A DNA stretch of 64,000 bases from Primulina eburnea. Taxonomy: Eukaryota; Streptophyta; Magnoliopsida; Lamiales; Gesneriaceae. The position numbers and the translations under genes are program-made. The notes beneath the pieces were generated by a model that searched no databases, was not told where the DNA came from, and worked only from the letters and a program-made list of their open reading frames with translations. The stretch covers positions 169,248 to 233,247 of the forward strand of contig NW_027330835.1 of the NCBI RefSeq assembly GCF_022965805.1. The letters run 5' to 3'. Within the stretch, counting starts at the first letter, position 1. Each line of letters begins with the position of its first letter. Positions 23,269 through 36,292 of the stretch are shown here, one piece after another.

Positions 23269-24180
23269 ATACCGCCTCGAAGAATTTCAGAAAACGGCAG
23301 TACTTCGTCTGAACAGAGAGATGTATTAGAAACTCAGTTAGAAGAAAAGATGAAGGAATTTGAGTTATTACAGCCGCCGGTTCTGAATGGTACCGAGACA
23401 TCTGACGATTGTCAGAATTGGTTTGATGTTATAGAAATCTTGTTCGATTTACTTGACTGTACAGATGAACAGAGGGTTCAAATGGTGCCTTATCAGTTAC
23501 GAGAAGCCGCCAGGAGTTGGTGGATTACCAGTAGAAGAATGTGGGCACAGAGAGGTACAGTGATGTCGTGGGAAATATTCAGAACTGAATTCTATCGAAG
23601 ATTTTTCTCAGCTTCTTACCGAGAGGACAAGAAATTAGAGTTTGAGAATTTGAGCCAAGGGCCGCTGAATATTGACCAATATATTGCTAAATTCTCTACT
23701 CTACTTCATTTTGCTCCTCATTTAGCTGGAAATGATGAAGCTGTAGTGAATCAGTTTATCAGAGGGCTGAATTCGGAGGTAGTTGCATTTATGAATTTGC
23801 AACGACCTTATCATTTTGCTGATGTCTTGAGTAAAGCAAAGAGGGCGGAGGCGAGTCTGATTAGACAGCTAGGGAGGTTGTGCGTGAAGCCACCCCACAC
23901 CCAGCAATCCCCTCTTCGATTCGATCGAGGCAATACGAGTGGAAAGCAAGAATTGCTGAAAGCTCGGAAGAAGCCATTCAAGAAGTTGGGAAGTGGTTCC
24001 TCTAGCTCAAGTGGTTCAGTCCAAGCCATACCGATGTCTATTGTAGGACTTGCGGAGGGAGACATTCCTCAGAACAATGCAAAGGAGTGCTTGGTAGATG
24101 CAATATCTGTAAACAGCTGGGGCATTTTGCTAAAGTTTGTCCCCAGAGACGGTCCCGAAGATCTTAGGGAACAATGTTAA
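23269..24180 (+). pseudogene. Gypsy-B gag, start codon lost and frameshifted
   Basis: An open frame runs from 23350 (MKEFELLQPP) and extends upstream in frame to 23269. There the codon aligned with the gypsy-C gag start (MPPRRI) is ATA instead of ATG. The middle is a clear retrotransposon gag domain (ARSWWITSRRMW, EFYRRFFSASYRE, LNIDQYIAKFSTLLHFAPH). A frameshift after the SSSSSG stretch scrambles the zinc knuckles that remain readable in gypsy-A (CRTCGGRH, CNICKQLGHF). The frame ends at 24180. Gag would package RNA, but this copy lacks an intact nucleocapsid. Confidence 0.85.
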
Positions 24181-25057
24181 GTGAGAAACAGATCCAGAAT
24201 TCACAACAGGTACTATTCTTTACGATTCTATTGCATATGTGTTGATATATACTAATGCATCTGTTAAGAATATCTTTGACTGAGTTGCATGGAGATACGC
24301 TGTATCTGTTGGGTCTGTGTATACGGTAGTATTGATTACTTGGTTGTTGAGGAATATGTTGATATCAGAGATTTCTGTGACATGTTATATACTACAGTGA
24401 AATGAACCCGAGATTGGGTTAGATTATGATGTACTGGTGTTATATGATTTCGATTTCATTATTGACATATAATGCTAAACAAGTACAAAAATATTGTGGA
24501 ATGTGTTCCAGAAATGGTAAGATTAAGATCAGATCTAGTTGAGAAATGAGGATTCTAGATCCAGAATTCCTTAGATCATTGTACTGTTATGACTCGATTA
24601 TCACAGAAAGGGACAGATGGTATCCTTATGTGTTTGGTAGATATACTGAAATCGAGTCTAACGGTGACAGATTTTCCAGTAATAGATGAGTTGACGGATG
24701 TTTGTCAGATAAGATTTTAGATTTTCTTTATATCCGAAAGATAGATTTCAGAATTGAATCTAGAGTTGATACTGAATGTTGTTTTAGAATTCAGTACAGA
24801 ATGATATTGAAGATTAATAGAAGGGTACAGATTGCTAACTCTTAGATTCAGAGATATTCTGATGATTGTATGCTTGTTATATCCATGATATTTGATATGT
24901 TAACAGCATCTGATTGATTAAATGGAATATTTGAAGATTTTATTGAATATTTAGAGAACCGTGATTATTGTATACAGAAATTAAGCCGGTATGAATCATA
25001 ATTGAAACAGATTGTATTCAGAATATGTGATATCTGCAGTTTGTATACCGAATTATT
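24181..25057 (+). pseudogene. Gypsy-B degenerate protease and start of RT
   Basis: No long frame is open, but conceptual translation across stops gives a protease-like stretch (YVLIYTNAS where DTGAS is expected, then LYDFDFIID near 24440-24480). The segment before RT follows (LKSSLTVTDFPVIDELTDV, about 24650-24710) and the first RT residues to about 24800. The RT catalytic core never appears; integrase sequence follows within a few hundred bases once the solo LTR is removed. Confidence 0.65.
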
Positions 25058-27119
25058 TGAAAGCGGACCGGTTACGGTGGCCGGAAACGCAACGGAAGCA
25101 TAAATTTCGAAAAATAGCATAGAAATTTTCGGCCACCTTGATTATTTGTGCAATATTTACAAAAATCAAAAAACATGCATAGGATGTTTTAGAATTTTAC
25201 CTATCAACTTTAAGAAGTTGATGATGGCTCCAACTTAGTTGCAAGCAACTAAGCTCTTCTTGGCAAGATAAGTCTACAAGCTTCCTTCCTCCAAAAATCA
25301 AGCCCACCACTTAACAAGGTAAATCCCCTCAAGTTTTGCACTAGAAAAACTTGAGGATTTTTCAAAGAGAAATGATTTTTGCTCTCCAAAATGAAGAACA
25401 AAACTTGAAAAATGAGAGAGAAAAATTGATGAATATTTCGGCCAAGTGAGATTGTAAGGGGGAGTGGGAGACTAGCCTAGGTATTGGGAAAAAGTTGTCT
25501 CTCAAAAGCAACAAAAAGTTGCATGCCTAGTCTTCCAACCCTTCACCTCCCCAAAGCATGCAAACCCTAGAATGACATGCATATAATATGGTTTTTAATC
25601 ACATTAAAAACCATGGACTAAATTTTAATTATCTCAAACACATTTGAGATAAATTAAATATTACTTGAATTTACTCAAGTCCCACTAGTTTAAATAATTA
25701 TTTTAATTGAGCTCTACAAGACTCAATATTATTTAATTAACTCAACACTTGAATTAATTTAATTATTTTAGACTCTACTAGGTCCACTAGTGTTTAATTA
25801 ATTCAACATTTGAATTAATTTAATTTAGTCCCCAATAATGTTTATGAAAATCACAATTTTCAACTACATTATTTACTTGGCCAAATTTTAATCTTAGGAA
25901 CACTTCCATAAATTAAAATTTATATTTCTCTCTTAGAAGTCATACTTCTATTTTTGTTCACTCTTATAAACACATTTATAAGCCGTTCAACACATTGAAC
26001 TATTTTACTTCTCTTCGGGATTTACAAAGCAAGTACTTGTGTGGCCCTCAATGGTTCATTGATACAACTAGCCGTGGGTTCACATCTCAATGTGATTCGG
26101 ACTAAACATGTCCTTATTCGAGCATACCCCAATTGCTCCATTCTTACTTATCAACTCCTTGATAGTAAGAACGTCAGAACTCAAGTCTGATAGTACCCAA
26201 CCAATCACGTTAAACGCCTAGCAGCATCGCTTACGTGATTCCCTAGGTATCACATGATAGTGCCTGCAAGAACCATTCAATTATGGTTAGCGTACAGTAC
26301 GGTCCCTTCAACTCATATATCCCGACCGATTCGACAACTATTGGTTTATCGAGAGTTGTCAATGAATCGATACTATGTGTCATGTCGTGGTTGCATCGAT
26401 GGTGTAATCTATGAAACCCCTTTCATAATTACAACCATACTCTGATCAGAGATTTCAACCCACACATACATGAGAAACACATAGGATATCCATACCCGTA
26501 GGTAAGCGGTGAATCCCCGACTACAATGCATCGACTCCTATATGTTTCGCCGTAACACCCGACCTTGCCACCTGATGACCCCATAAGAGTCGGTAAACAA
26601 GTCAAAGTGAAACGCTAGCATATAGAGTCTCAATGTTGTCCCGGGTCATAAGGACTAATGGTGTACAACCATAAACTAGGACTTTTCCACTCGATAAGTG
26701 AGAACCACTTGGAAAGTCCTTTATAGAGGGTTGTTCAGTGCACTCTACCAGGAGCACCTATCTGCATGCTCGGACATCACAATGTCCCCTACCAATGAAA
26801 CATGGTACTCACATCGCAGATACTAGTCTCTAACTCGAGCGGCCTTTATCCTTCTTAGTGGCGGCTGAATCGACTAGGAACGGTTTAGAATATACAGTAT
26901 TCCAAATATGAGTTTCATGATACTCATCATATGAGCATATCATATTCTTTCTACTATTTGTATATTCAAGGACTTTATCTATGCAACAAGCATGGGTATA
27001 AAGATAAAGATGCGCCAAATTAATAAATTGAAATATTATTAAAATAAAGATCGTTTATACAAAGAGTTTCATTGTGAACAGTCGACCAACACTTGGCTCG
27101 ACGTGCACCTACTCTAACA
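25058..27119 (-). mobile_element. Solo copia LTR inserted in gypsy-B
   Basis: A 2062-bp LTR on the minus strand (TGAAAGCGG...CTCTAACA) is flanked by a perfect TSD TTATT (25053-25057, 27120-27124). It is type I, with a single TTATAAG block, like copia-1. No internal sequence remains, so the two LTRs of a former element recombined. Gypsy-A preserves the unoccupied site at about 37390-37400. Confidence 0.94.
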
Positions 27120-28829
27120 TTATTTGCACAGTTGAGACAGAAATCAGCAACTGTAAACGACACAGGTAACAGATATATCAGAATTAGTAGAAATGTCAGA
27201 AAGTCAGAATTTCTGAGTTTTACAGATTTCCTTATTCTCTTATTCCCTTATTATGTTATATCTATTTGCGTATTGTGATTGATCTAAATCAGTATTTGAG
27301 ACATCTTATATTGTTTGGGAGCATATTCTATTTGCAGATGAGATATAGCAGATGATTTGGGGCACTGTGAAGATTGATCAGTAGTCAGAATTATCAGTAT
27401 TGCCAGCAATTGTTGTTTATGAGTTTTCTTAAACTCACTAGATCTGTATAGGTTGTTTGTATTTTGAATCTGATTGATATTACTGTGGATTACATGTATG
27501 TTTGATACAGATTAGTGTAAACAGTCAGATATGTGATCAGAATGTTCAGAATTTGTTTGTAATAATCAGAACAGAGCATCAGTCAGAATAACAGATATTT
27601 GATTTTGTGTTATATGGGACTGATTATGCTATGATATCAGAATGTTTCAGAATTGGTTACAGATTTTGATATTGATTGTCAGAGCCGAATACCAGGTAGG
27701 TATTTCTTCTTTAATTTATGATTATTTACTGATTGTTTATGTAGAATCGTTCGAATCTGAAATCGCAGATAATGTCAGAAATACACAGTTGTGGATTCAG
27801 TTTTCATTCTTCTGATCGAGAATGTATGATATTTGAACAGACAGCATTGATATAGACAGATTAAATCAGTTGTGGCAGAAATTATACCGAAACGTTGGCA
27901 GAAATTGTACTGATATGTCTGAATCGCTAACAGAATAGACCGAAAGATAGAAATCAGAAGATCATTACAGATTTTGTATATCTATGAATAGAAATGGGAG
28001 TGCATTTCTATGGCTTTCGTCATGAAAGTACCGTCATTTTATCCAAATTGAGATATAATATGATTATGATTGACAGATTGTTCAATCTATATCAATTAGT
28101 TTGTACCAGATAACGTACAAACAGAACTAGATGACACAGATTGATGTCAGAAGAATGATCAGAATCAACAGAATGTCAAGATAGAGTATATCAGAAGGTG
28201 ATTGTCTGGTTGATTTTGTACTTGTGATAGAGTATATCATGAGTTTCTTCTTAGATTGTGTTACAATTGGCAGACAGTCAGAACGTATTGTCCAGATATT
28301 GGAAGATTTTGGTAGAGCTATATAGTGCTGGATGTTAGCACTAATTGATATGACCTAATATCACTATGTGACAATACCTATCAGCTTATCAGATTGATAA
28401 TGAGATAGTATACACAAGACAGTATACGAAGAGTAATACAGATTTCTTTTGAAGATAATTCGAAGAAAGATGCAGATAGTTCAGAATGGACAGATTTAAG
28501 AAACCAACGTCGGATGATGACGATTGGTAGTTGAAGCTAAAGATTGTTTATGTCTTTGTTTGAGGTAAACAAATTTGTTAACAGCTGATGATACTGATAT
28601 GTGATAAGCTATAGATTGGTTTATACGGATGTTGTATAGCCAGTATGATGAGATTGTTGTTGTCAGAACTAGTTTAAGGGGTATTATGACATTATACTTC
28701 GTGAATTCTTATTCCAGACTGGAATCAGATATTTGAGTTTTGGTTTAAACTCTGTACGCATTTCTTCTCATATATCTGAATTGATTGTTGTGAGTTCGAG
28801 GACGAACTCAGATCTAAGAGGGGGAGAAA
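27120..28829 (+). pseudogene. Gypsy-B degenerate integrase, 3' tail and polypurine tract
   Basis: It begins with the TSD copy, then a linker readable as FAQLRQKSATVND...SFTDFLIL (27093-27278 frame), which I compare to the region before the integrase zinc finger. Integrase core remnants follow: a DRLFNLYQL-like stretch near 28060-28110 and GRQSERIVQILED near 28270-28310, the E-containing part of the core. Many stops are present. The polypurine tract GAGGGGGAGAAA is at 28818-28829. Confidence 0.68.
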
Positions 28830-30909
28830 TGTAATGCCCGAGAATTTAATTATTGTAATCTGATATGATTTACTGATTATGAATTGATGTAATTATAGGC
28901 GGGCCAGTTCGAGATAAGATTTGAGCAAGTATATGAAATTATACAATTTGGGCCGAAGGTATAGCGCCCGGGCGAAAATGTTTGTCCGCCCGAGCGCCAT
29001 TGAGTGTTGGTAGAAAGCCGAGAGTCCTTCGCCCGAGCGGAACTTTTTGTTCGCCCGAGCGCGCATGAATAATGGATGAGGGCCGAGAGTTCTTCGCCCG
29101 AGCGGCAACTTTTGTCCGCTCGAGCGAGCGACGTGCAACACCAAGATATATGCCACGTTTCAAATGTGCATGCGGTATATATATATGTTTAAGCATGAAA
29201 TTCTTCATATTTCAGCCGAGGGAAACGAGAAAAGCTTAAGGAGAAAGCTTTAAGTTTCTTCGAAGACTATTATTGTGATTTTGTGTAATCCGTCTGTCTG
29301 ATTTTAAATCCGACTACAGTACTGTGTTCCTCTCGACACGAGCTACACAAGGACGTAAGTTTTGTTACGTTTAGACAAGATTTGAATTTATGATATTGTC
29401 AGAATTGAATATGATTCAGATATAGTGTTTCTGCTACCGTAGATATTGTAGAATTGAAGTCAGATTAAAGAACAGACCGTTTCTGTAATTGTTATGATTT
29501 TTGAAAAATATTGACTGAGATTCTATATCAGAATTGTGTTAATATTCAGAGTATGAATTATGTTGACACAGATTATGAGTGCCAGTATTATATATGTGAT
29601 GTTCAGATTGACGGGGTTATTCAGATTGTATTATTATGCCGTCGAAACATCAGTTGAATTAGATTGATCAGATTCAGATATGATTTCGATTTGATTGTGA
29701 TATTATTGATAAAACTCAGATTGTATCTTGTTCAGATATTGATCAGATTGTATACTGAATTGGGTATTGATCAGAACGGATTGTGTATTGAGTTAGTCAC
29801 TGACACAGTGTATTCGATATTGTCATTTCAGATTTGATATGGACAGAGTTGAATACCAGACTTCGTCTTCGTCAGACAGGGACGACAAAGGTATAATTCA
29901 TGTGATATTCGGGAAGCATAACTCAAATTAGATTAATTTGAGTTTCCCAATAAAAAATCACATACTAGATTATTGTTTATATTGTTACCTGATTATGCTT
30001 TGATTATAGAATTGTATTCAAGCAGGTAAGATAATTTAGATATTCAGTTATGAATATGATTATGCTTTGTTTACAGATTCTTATTCATTGCATCTAAGAT
30101 AGGAGAGTCTTTGACAGGCATTGTCAAATAGCTAGACGTTTCGGTGTATCTCAGCATAGGAGTAGGTATTACTCTTATTGCCGCCGTTGATACAGCTCAG
30201 ACCGAAGTCTAGGAATGAGACGTACATTACCCCGATTGGAGGGTAGGTAGTGACGTCTTATTCACCCCGGGATCCCTAGAGTTTTAGTCGAGTCAAGTCT
30301 AGACATGATTTGATTAGGACTGCATGATTATATGGATGTGGCTCCTAGATCATGGGACCCATCGTTATTGCTTTCAGTTGTGCTAGCATGTTTTATGATT
30401 TAGATTGTTTATATGCATGTTTATCTGAATTGAGTTGCATGCTTATTTGATTTATTTCCTAGATTATGAAATATATTGTGTTTATACATGATCACATGAT
30501 TTATGAACTAGTTTGTTTATATACATGCTTACCATGTTTTATACTGGGATTTATTCTCACCGGAGTTATCCGGCTGTTGTCTTGTTTTTTATGTGTGCAT
30601 GACAACAGGTGGGGCTAGATCAGGGTCGAGATGACGATGAGAGAAGACGAATTAGCGTGGTGATTCCGGACTTGTAGCAGACTTGGTTTATTACTTGAAT
30701 TTAGTACTTGAACCTTAGACTTAGGTTGTACAGTATTGTACTTTTCTACTGAACTGTAGTTTTTATACAGAGATGTATATTGTTTAGATTTCATTACCAT
30801 CCGCAGTTACATTTTAAAAAAAGAAAATTTTTTTGACCCTGTTTTATCTTAATTGATAATTAAATCCCAAAGATGATTAATAAGATAGATCAGCGTCCGG
30901 GTCCCCACA
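28830..30909 (+). repeat. 3' LTR of gypsy-B
   Basis: The LTR is 2080 bp, TGTAATGCCCGAG to CCCCACA. The dyad cluster is at 28965-29126 and is better preserved than in the 5' LTR. Confidence 0.92.
28965..29126 (+). promoter_or_regulatory. CGC-N4-GCG dyad cluster of the gypsy-B 3' LTR
   Basis: It has three pairs with the same 22-bp offset as the 5' LTR copy, ending at the CGCTCGAGCG at 29117. Confidence 0.73.
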
Positions 30910-31444
30910 ACTTTGTTTCTTGGGGATGATAGAAATAATATCCAACTTAATTCCTTGGATATTCCACAAAGTAACATAAAATGGATCGACTATCCAATTT
31001 ATCTCCCACTACCTGCTTCATAAGCAGGGCACCCCATATTCTAAGATAAGAATACTTAGGAGGCTTACCCATCCATATCTCATATGGTGTATGCCTTTGA
31101 ATGGACATTTAATGGAATATCTTTCAATTTTAAGTTATAGAGATCGTTTTCAAGTTCTCAAGTACCAATTAAACATTCATTCTTGTAAATGTAGCAAACA
31201 CCTTTGCAAAATAGACAAGAATATCCATTTTTATCACAATAGAAATGGAAACAATGTTTTTCACCAAAAAGGTACAAACAAAACATCTCTTTAAAATTAA
31301 CTTAAAACTATTGTTCAACAATAAGTAAACATCTATTAAGGTCTTGGCAGCAACTCTTGCTCCATTGCCTATCCTCTAGAAGGTCACACCTTCCTTAAGC
31401 TTTCTACTTCTTCCCATCACCTGTAACTTATTACAGAGATGTGA
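30910..31444 (-). pseudogene. Copia-mid integrase linker, deletion junction and protease remnant
   Basis: After the gypsy-B TSD copy (30910-30914) the integrase C-terminal linker continues to about 31085. It then joins the segment that should lie before the integrase finger, at an AATGTCCA sequence (about 31107-31114). Everything between, the zinc finger and catalytic core, is absent, as at 56688 in copia-2. The remaining part matches copia-1 protease downstream of DTG, with frameshifts. Confidence 0.85.
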
Positions 31445-32368
31445 TCAACATTTGGTATCCAATACCCAAGAAGTAGAGTTAACTGAAATGTTTACTTCAA
31501 TGTAGAACATACCATTTCCAGAACTTTTCTGGGCAAGATATTCTTTGCAATTACGCCTCCAATGTCCAGGCTTCTTGCAGTGATAACAAACATCACTAGT
31601 CTTGTCAGCCCTAACTGGTGTGGCTGCCACAACGGGATTCGGAGATTGCCTCATCAAGGGCACGTTCTTCTTGGGACGTTGGAAAGAACTCTTCTTTCCC
31701 TTCCCATGTGGATCAATCTTCGTACCAGATGAAGAACCCACATAAATAACCAACTTCTCTTTCTTGATGGTGGATTCAAACGTAACAACCATGTTCACCA
31801 ACTCCTCAAGGGTCGGCTCCATCTTGTTCATGTTGAAGTTCACCACAAAAGGATCAAATGAGCTAGACAATGATAACAGCAACACGTCGGTGGTCAACTC
31901 CGAAGGCAAGATCATATCCATGCCAACGAGCTTATCCACGAGCCCAATCAACTTAAGGCCATGCTCATGGACCGAGGCCCCATCTCGCATGCGCATAGTG
32001 ATCAGCTCCTTGACGGTAGCATGCCTAAGAGGCCGAGTCTGCTCACCAAAGAGCTCTTTGAGGTGCTTATGAATGTCAGCAGCATTCTTTGCACCCTCAA
32101 AACGCCTCTGCAGCTCATCATTCATAGAAGTCAGCATATAACACCTGGCTATCAAGTCATGGTCACACCATTCCTTGTAAGCCTGCAATTCCTCAGGATT
32201 GCAGTCAGTCGGAGCCTCAACAGGGGGCGACTCAGTCAGTGTATATGCTACCCTTTCCGAATTCAAGACGATTTTTAGGTTTCTTAGCCAAGTGAGGTAA
32301 TTAGGTCCAATTAATATGTTTTTGTCGAGTATTACGGATATTGGATTGCGAATCGATGACATCGTCAA
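31445..32368 (-). pseudogene. Copia-mid gag and protease start, ending at a premature stop
   Basis: The frame has 307 codons. The likely gag start is the second methionine (MSSIRNPISVIL), which aligns with the copia-2 ATG at 55429. It shows the copia gag core (LTWLRNLKIVL, EWCDHDLIARCYMLTSMN, LPSELTTDVLLLSLSSSFDPF) and the zinc knuckle CHHCKKPGHWRRNC in the form CYHCKKPGHWRRNC. The frame ends right after VLDTKC in the protease, where copia-1 has DTGCGS. The Gly codon after Cys became TGA. It is the only near-complete copia gag N-terminus in the window. Confidence 0.9.
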
Positions 32369-34136
32369 TTTGTACTGAAAAGTAAAAACAGATAAATGTT
32401 GATGACTATTTTAAAATATTTAGTAAGATATGAAGTTTGGACTTTTACTTCATAAATATTTGCTCCCACTGTTTTGACATCTTTCACTACCCTCTAGTGA
32501 AAGCGGGAAACTCCTTTCCTCAGTAGGTACGTAAGGTCCAATTAGCGAATTATGATCCCGAATAATATCAGCCAATCACAATTCCTAAAAGGTAGTTTCC
32601 AATTGCATCACAATGCAACCCTCTACGTAAACTTTTGTCTCACGTTTGATTAGGACCCAATAATATGACGTCGTTCATCTTCACGTGTCAAGCCTTACCC
32701 ATCGATGTTGAACCTTAATGGACGGTCGCCATGAGTTCCCTCAATAATATGAGCCGAAATCATGGGAGTTCCACGTAGTTCACATCACCATGTCAATGGA
32801 TCTCACACCTTTCCGGCACCCAGGGCCCCCCCAATAATATGAGCCGAGCCCCGAGTACGGGTAGCGTTCATCATGCACCCATTGTCGATGGAAGACAAGG
32901 AAATTATAAACAAATTTATAATTCCCCTTTTCGGGCTTGATATTAATTTTGAATCTTATTCAAAATGAGGGTTTTTAATTTGAAAGGTCTCATCATTAAT
33001 TTTATTTTAAAAGCTCGCCATGTTTGATCGTATGTTTGCCGGATTCATGCAACTTTGTTATTATCATAATAATAACGCACATACTCATTATTTATAACAT
33101 ATCATGCATATATTATAAACAGTAAACAAAACAAGGATGATCAATCGCCCCAATACTAACGGACCGTGTGAGCTAAACACGGGCCTAGGTCCAATCCTAG
33201 GGAAATGCACGGGATGCAAATGCAACTATTACATAAGCTTCCAATATTTACATGTCTTCGATCTTCATAATCATCATGGCCACCATCTTCCAATCTTGAT
33301 CATCCACTATACTAATATTTACAAATAAATATCCATGGCAAATAGGGATACATCTCATGGGGTGGGAACGGGCCATAAACCAAGCCCACTTTATAAATTG
33401 ATAATTATTACAATCATTCAACATAAAATATCCTAGCATACACCTAGCAAATTGGGCTTGGGCTTTTGATCATCCTTCATGCATAATATCACATATCATA
33501 CACCATCAATTAATTATCACAATAATTAATTGATCCAATATTATATATCTTGATCCAATCACTAACCGCCACGATTATAAACTAAATTAACAAAGTATAC
33601 AAACACCTTTGTCTACTTTCCAATTAATTTATTTATAACCGAATTTCTTATAAATCACAATTTACTATAAATAATTAAAGTCAACTTCAATTATTTATTT
33701 TATGAGGAAAAAATTGCAACTTTTGTAATTTTAAACTTAAGGGCCCAAAAACTTATTTTTCATCAAAAACATTTTTAGCCCATTTAAAATTCACAAACAT
33801 GTTAGCCATCAAATGGCCCAACAACTCAAGGCTCATGACACTTTGATATTTCAAAACACCTTTTCAAAACCCTAGCCGTCATTGCCGTCGCCGGAGCTCC
33901 GTCGCCGAATTCCGGCCAACTTACAAAATTTTTTTTTTATTAAATTGATTGGGCTGTTCGGGCAGCCCCTCGGACTGCCCGAGCTGCCCGACACGGGCAG
34001 CAACATGCTGCCCAAAATCCCCATTGTAATGCCTTGATTTTTCTTGCAAATTTCATTCTCATGCGGTTTGAAATCAATCTCAATATAATATCTTGTATTT
34101 GCTACACAAAATCGTAACCATAGCTCGGATACCACT
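32369..34136 (-). mobile_element. Copia-mid 5' leader
   Basis: About 1.77 kb of untranslated leader lies between the 5' LTR and gag. The primer-binding site is at 34123-34134 and reads TGGTATCCGAGC, one change from the initiator tRNA match. Near 33955-34012 lies a run of GGGCAGC/GCTGCCC inverted repeats, and near 32560-32850 several copies of CCAATAATATGA. Both match the copia-2 leader. No gene is seen. Confidence 0.85.
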
Positions 34137-36292
34137 TGAAAGGGGATCGGTTACGGTGACCGGAAGCGCAACGGAAGTCAAAATTTTTAATTTTTACATA
34201 GAAATTTCGGCCACCCCAAGAAATTGTGCAACAAATACAATAAAACACAAAAATGTCATACATAGGGTGTTTTAAAGAAATATACCTATCAATCTCAAGA
34301 GATTGGTTATGGCTCCAACTTTGTTGTCAAACAACAAAGCTCTTGAAAGGTAGAAACTATCTTCAAGCTTTCCAATGAGCACTCCTTGCTCAACTATTAA
34401 GCCCACCACCAACTAGGTAGATCCCCTCATATTTTGCACTAGAAAAATATGAGGATTTTTCAAAGAGAAGTGTTTTTGATCTCCAACAATTGAAGAACAA
34501 AAGAGAAAAAAAATGGAGGAGAGAATAGCTTGATGTTTTTGGCCATCATGCTTGGAGGGAGAGGGAGAATGAGTTAATTTCATGTCTTGGTGTTGCAAAA
34601 AGCAAAAGTGAAAAAGTTGCATGCCATGCAATTTTTTATTCAAAAGTAATCTCCACCTCTTCACCTCCCTAGCATGTATATTATATGGTTTTTATCAAAA
34701 TAAAAACCATGGACTAAATTTAATTATCTCAAACATATTTGAGACTAATTAAACATTACTTGAATTTACCCAAGTCCCACTAGTTAAATAATTAATTTAA
34801 ATTGAGCTCTACAAGACTCAATATAATTTAATTAATTCAACCTTTGAATTAATTTAATTATTTGGACTCTACTAGGTCCACTAGTGTTTAATTAATTCAA
34901 CACTTGAATTAATTTAATTTAGTCCATAATAATGTTTATGAAAATCACAATTTTCAAATACATTATTCACTTGGCCAAATTTTAATTTAGGAACACTTCC
35001 ATAAATTAAAATTTACATTTCTCTCATAGAAGTCATACTTCTATTTTTCTTTACACTTATAAACTCATTTATAAGTCGTTCAACACATTGAACTATTTTC
35101 TCCTTTATAGAAGTCATACTTCTAATTTTCCTTACGCTTATAAACTCCTTTATAAGCCGTTCAACACATTGAACTATTTTACTTCTCAACGAGATCTAGA
35201 AAGCTAGTACTTGTGTGGCCCTCAATGGTTCATTGATACAACTAGCCGTGGGTTCACATCTCCATGTGATTCGGACTAAACATGTCCTTATATGAGCATA
35301 CCCCAATTGCTCCATTCTTACTTATCAACTCCTTGATAATAAGAACGTCAGAACTCAAGTCTGATAGTACCCAACCAATCATGTTAAACGCCTAGCAGCA
35401 TCGCTTACATGATTCCTAGGTATCAAATGATAGTGCCTGCAAGAACCATTCTATTATGGTTAGCGTACAGTACGGTCCCTTCAACTCATATATCCCGACC
35501 GATTCGACAACCATTGGTTTATCGAGAGTTGTCAATGAATCGATACTATGTGTCATGTCGTAGTTGCATCAATGGTGTAATCTATGAAACCCCTTTCATA
35601 ATTACCACCATACTCTGATCAGAGATTTCAACCTACATACACATGATAACACATAGGATATCCATACCCGAAGGTAAGCGGTGAATCCCCGACTACAATG
35701 CATCGACTCCTATGTGTTTCGACAGAACACCCAACCTTGCCACCTGATGACCCCATGAGAGTCGGTAAACAAGTCAAAGTGTAATTCTAGCACATAGAGT
35801 CTCAATGTTGTCCCGGGTCATAAGGACTAATGGTGTACAACCATAAACATGGACGTTTCCACTCGATAAGTAAGAACCACTTGGAAAGTCCTTTAATGGA
35901 GGGTTGTTCAGTGCACTCTACTAGGAGCACCTATCTGCATGCTCGGACATCACAATGTCCCCTACCAATGAAACATGGTACTCACATCGCAGATACTAGT
36001 CTCTAACTCGAGCGGCCTATATCCTCCTTAGTGGCGGCTGAATCGACTAGGAACGGTTTAGAATATACAGTATTCCAAATATGAGTTTCATGATACTCAT
36101 CATATGAGCATCTCATATTCTTTCTACTATTTGTATATTCAAGGGCTTTATCTATGCAACTAGCATGGGTATACAGATAAAGATTTGCCAAAATAATAAT
36201 TTCAAATATTATTAAAATAAAGATTGCTTATACATAGAGTTTCATTGTGAACACTCGGCCAACACTTGGCTCGACGGGCACCTACTCTAACA
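34137..36292 (-). repeat. 5' LTR of copia-mid
   Basis: The 2156-bp LTR, TGAAAGGGGATC to CTCTAACA, is type II with the duplicated TTATAAG block at about 35020-35170. It lacks the 285-bp block found in the 3' LTR. Confidence 0.93.

Larger units (their letters stand above)
20862..30909 (+). mobile_element. Gypsy-B: Ty3/gypsy element without RT core, with a nested solo copia LTR
   Basis: LTRs are 20862-22937 and 28830-30909. The TSD is ACTTT (20856-20860 and 30910-30914) with one extra T at 20861. The internal region without the solo LTR is about 3.8 kb: primer-binding site, gag, degenerate protease, the first part of RT, then directly integrase remnants. LTRs differ at about 16 sites by eye (about 0.8%). 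It interrupts copia-mid and is younger than it. Confidence 0.92.
8911..36292 (-). mobile_element. Copia-mid: integrase-deleted Ty1/copia element carrying two gypsy elements
   Basis: It is bounded by TGAAAGGGG...CTCTAACA LTRs and a perfect TSD ATACT (8906-8910, 36293-36297). Once the chromovirus (10968-18800) and gypsy-B (20862-30909) are removed it is a recognisable copia element on the minus strand: 5' LTR 34137-36292, leader, gag, protease with a stop, integrase C-terminus, a damaged RT, RNase H, polypurine tract and a mosaic 3' LTR. It shares with copia-2 the loss of the integrase core, a 2-bp deletion (TATGTGAAG to TATGAAG) and the type II LTR, so the two descend from the same defective lineage. 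Confidence 0.93.

Noticed and set aside
23350..24180. Host gene encoding a gag-like protein (domesticated gag)
   Set aside because: It sits between a primer-binding site and pol remnants of an LTR element, lacks its start codon and is frameshifted in the knuckle.
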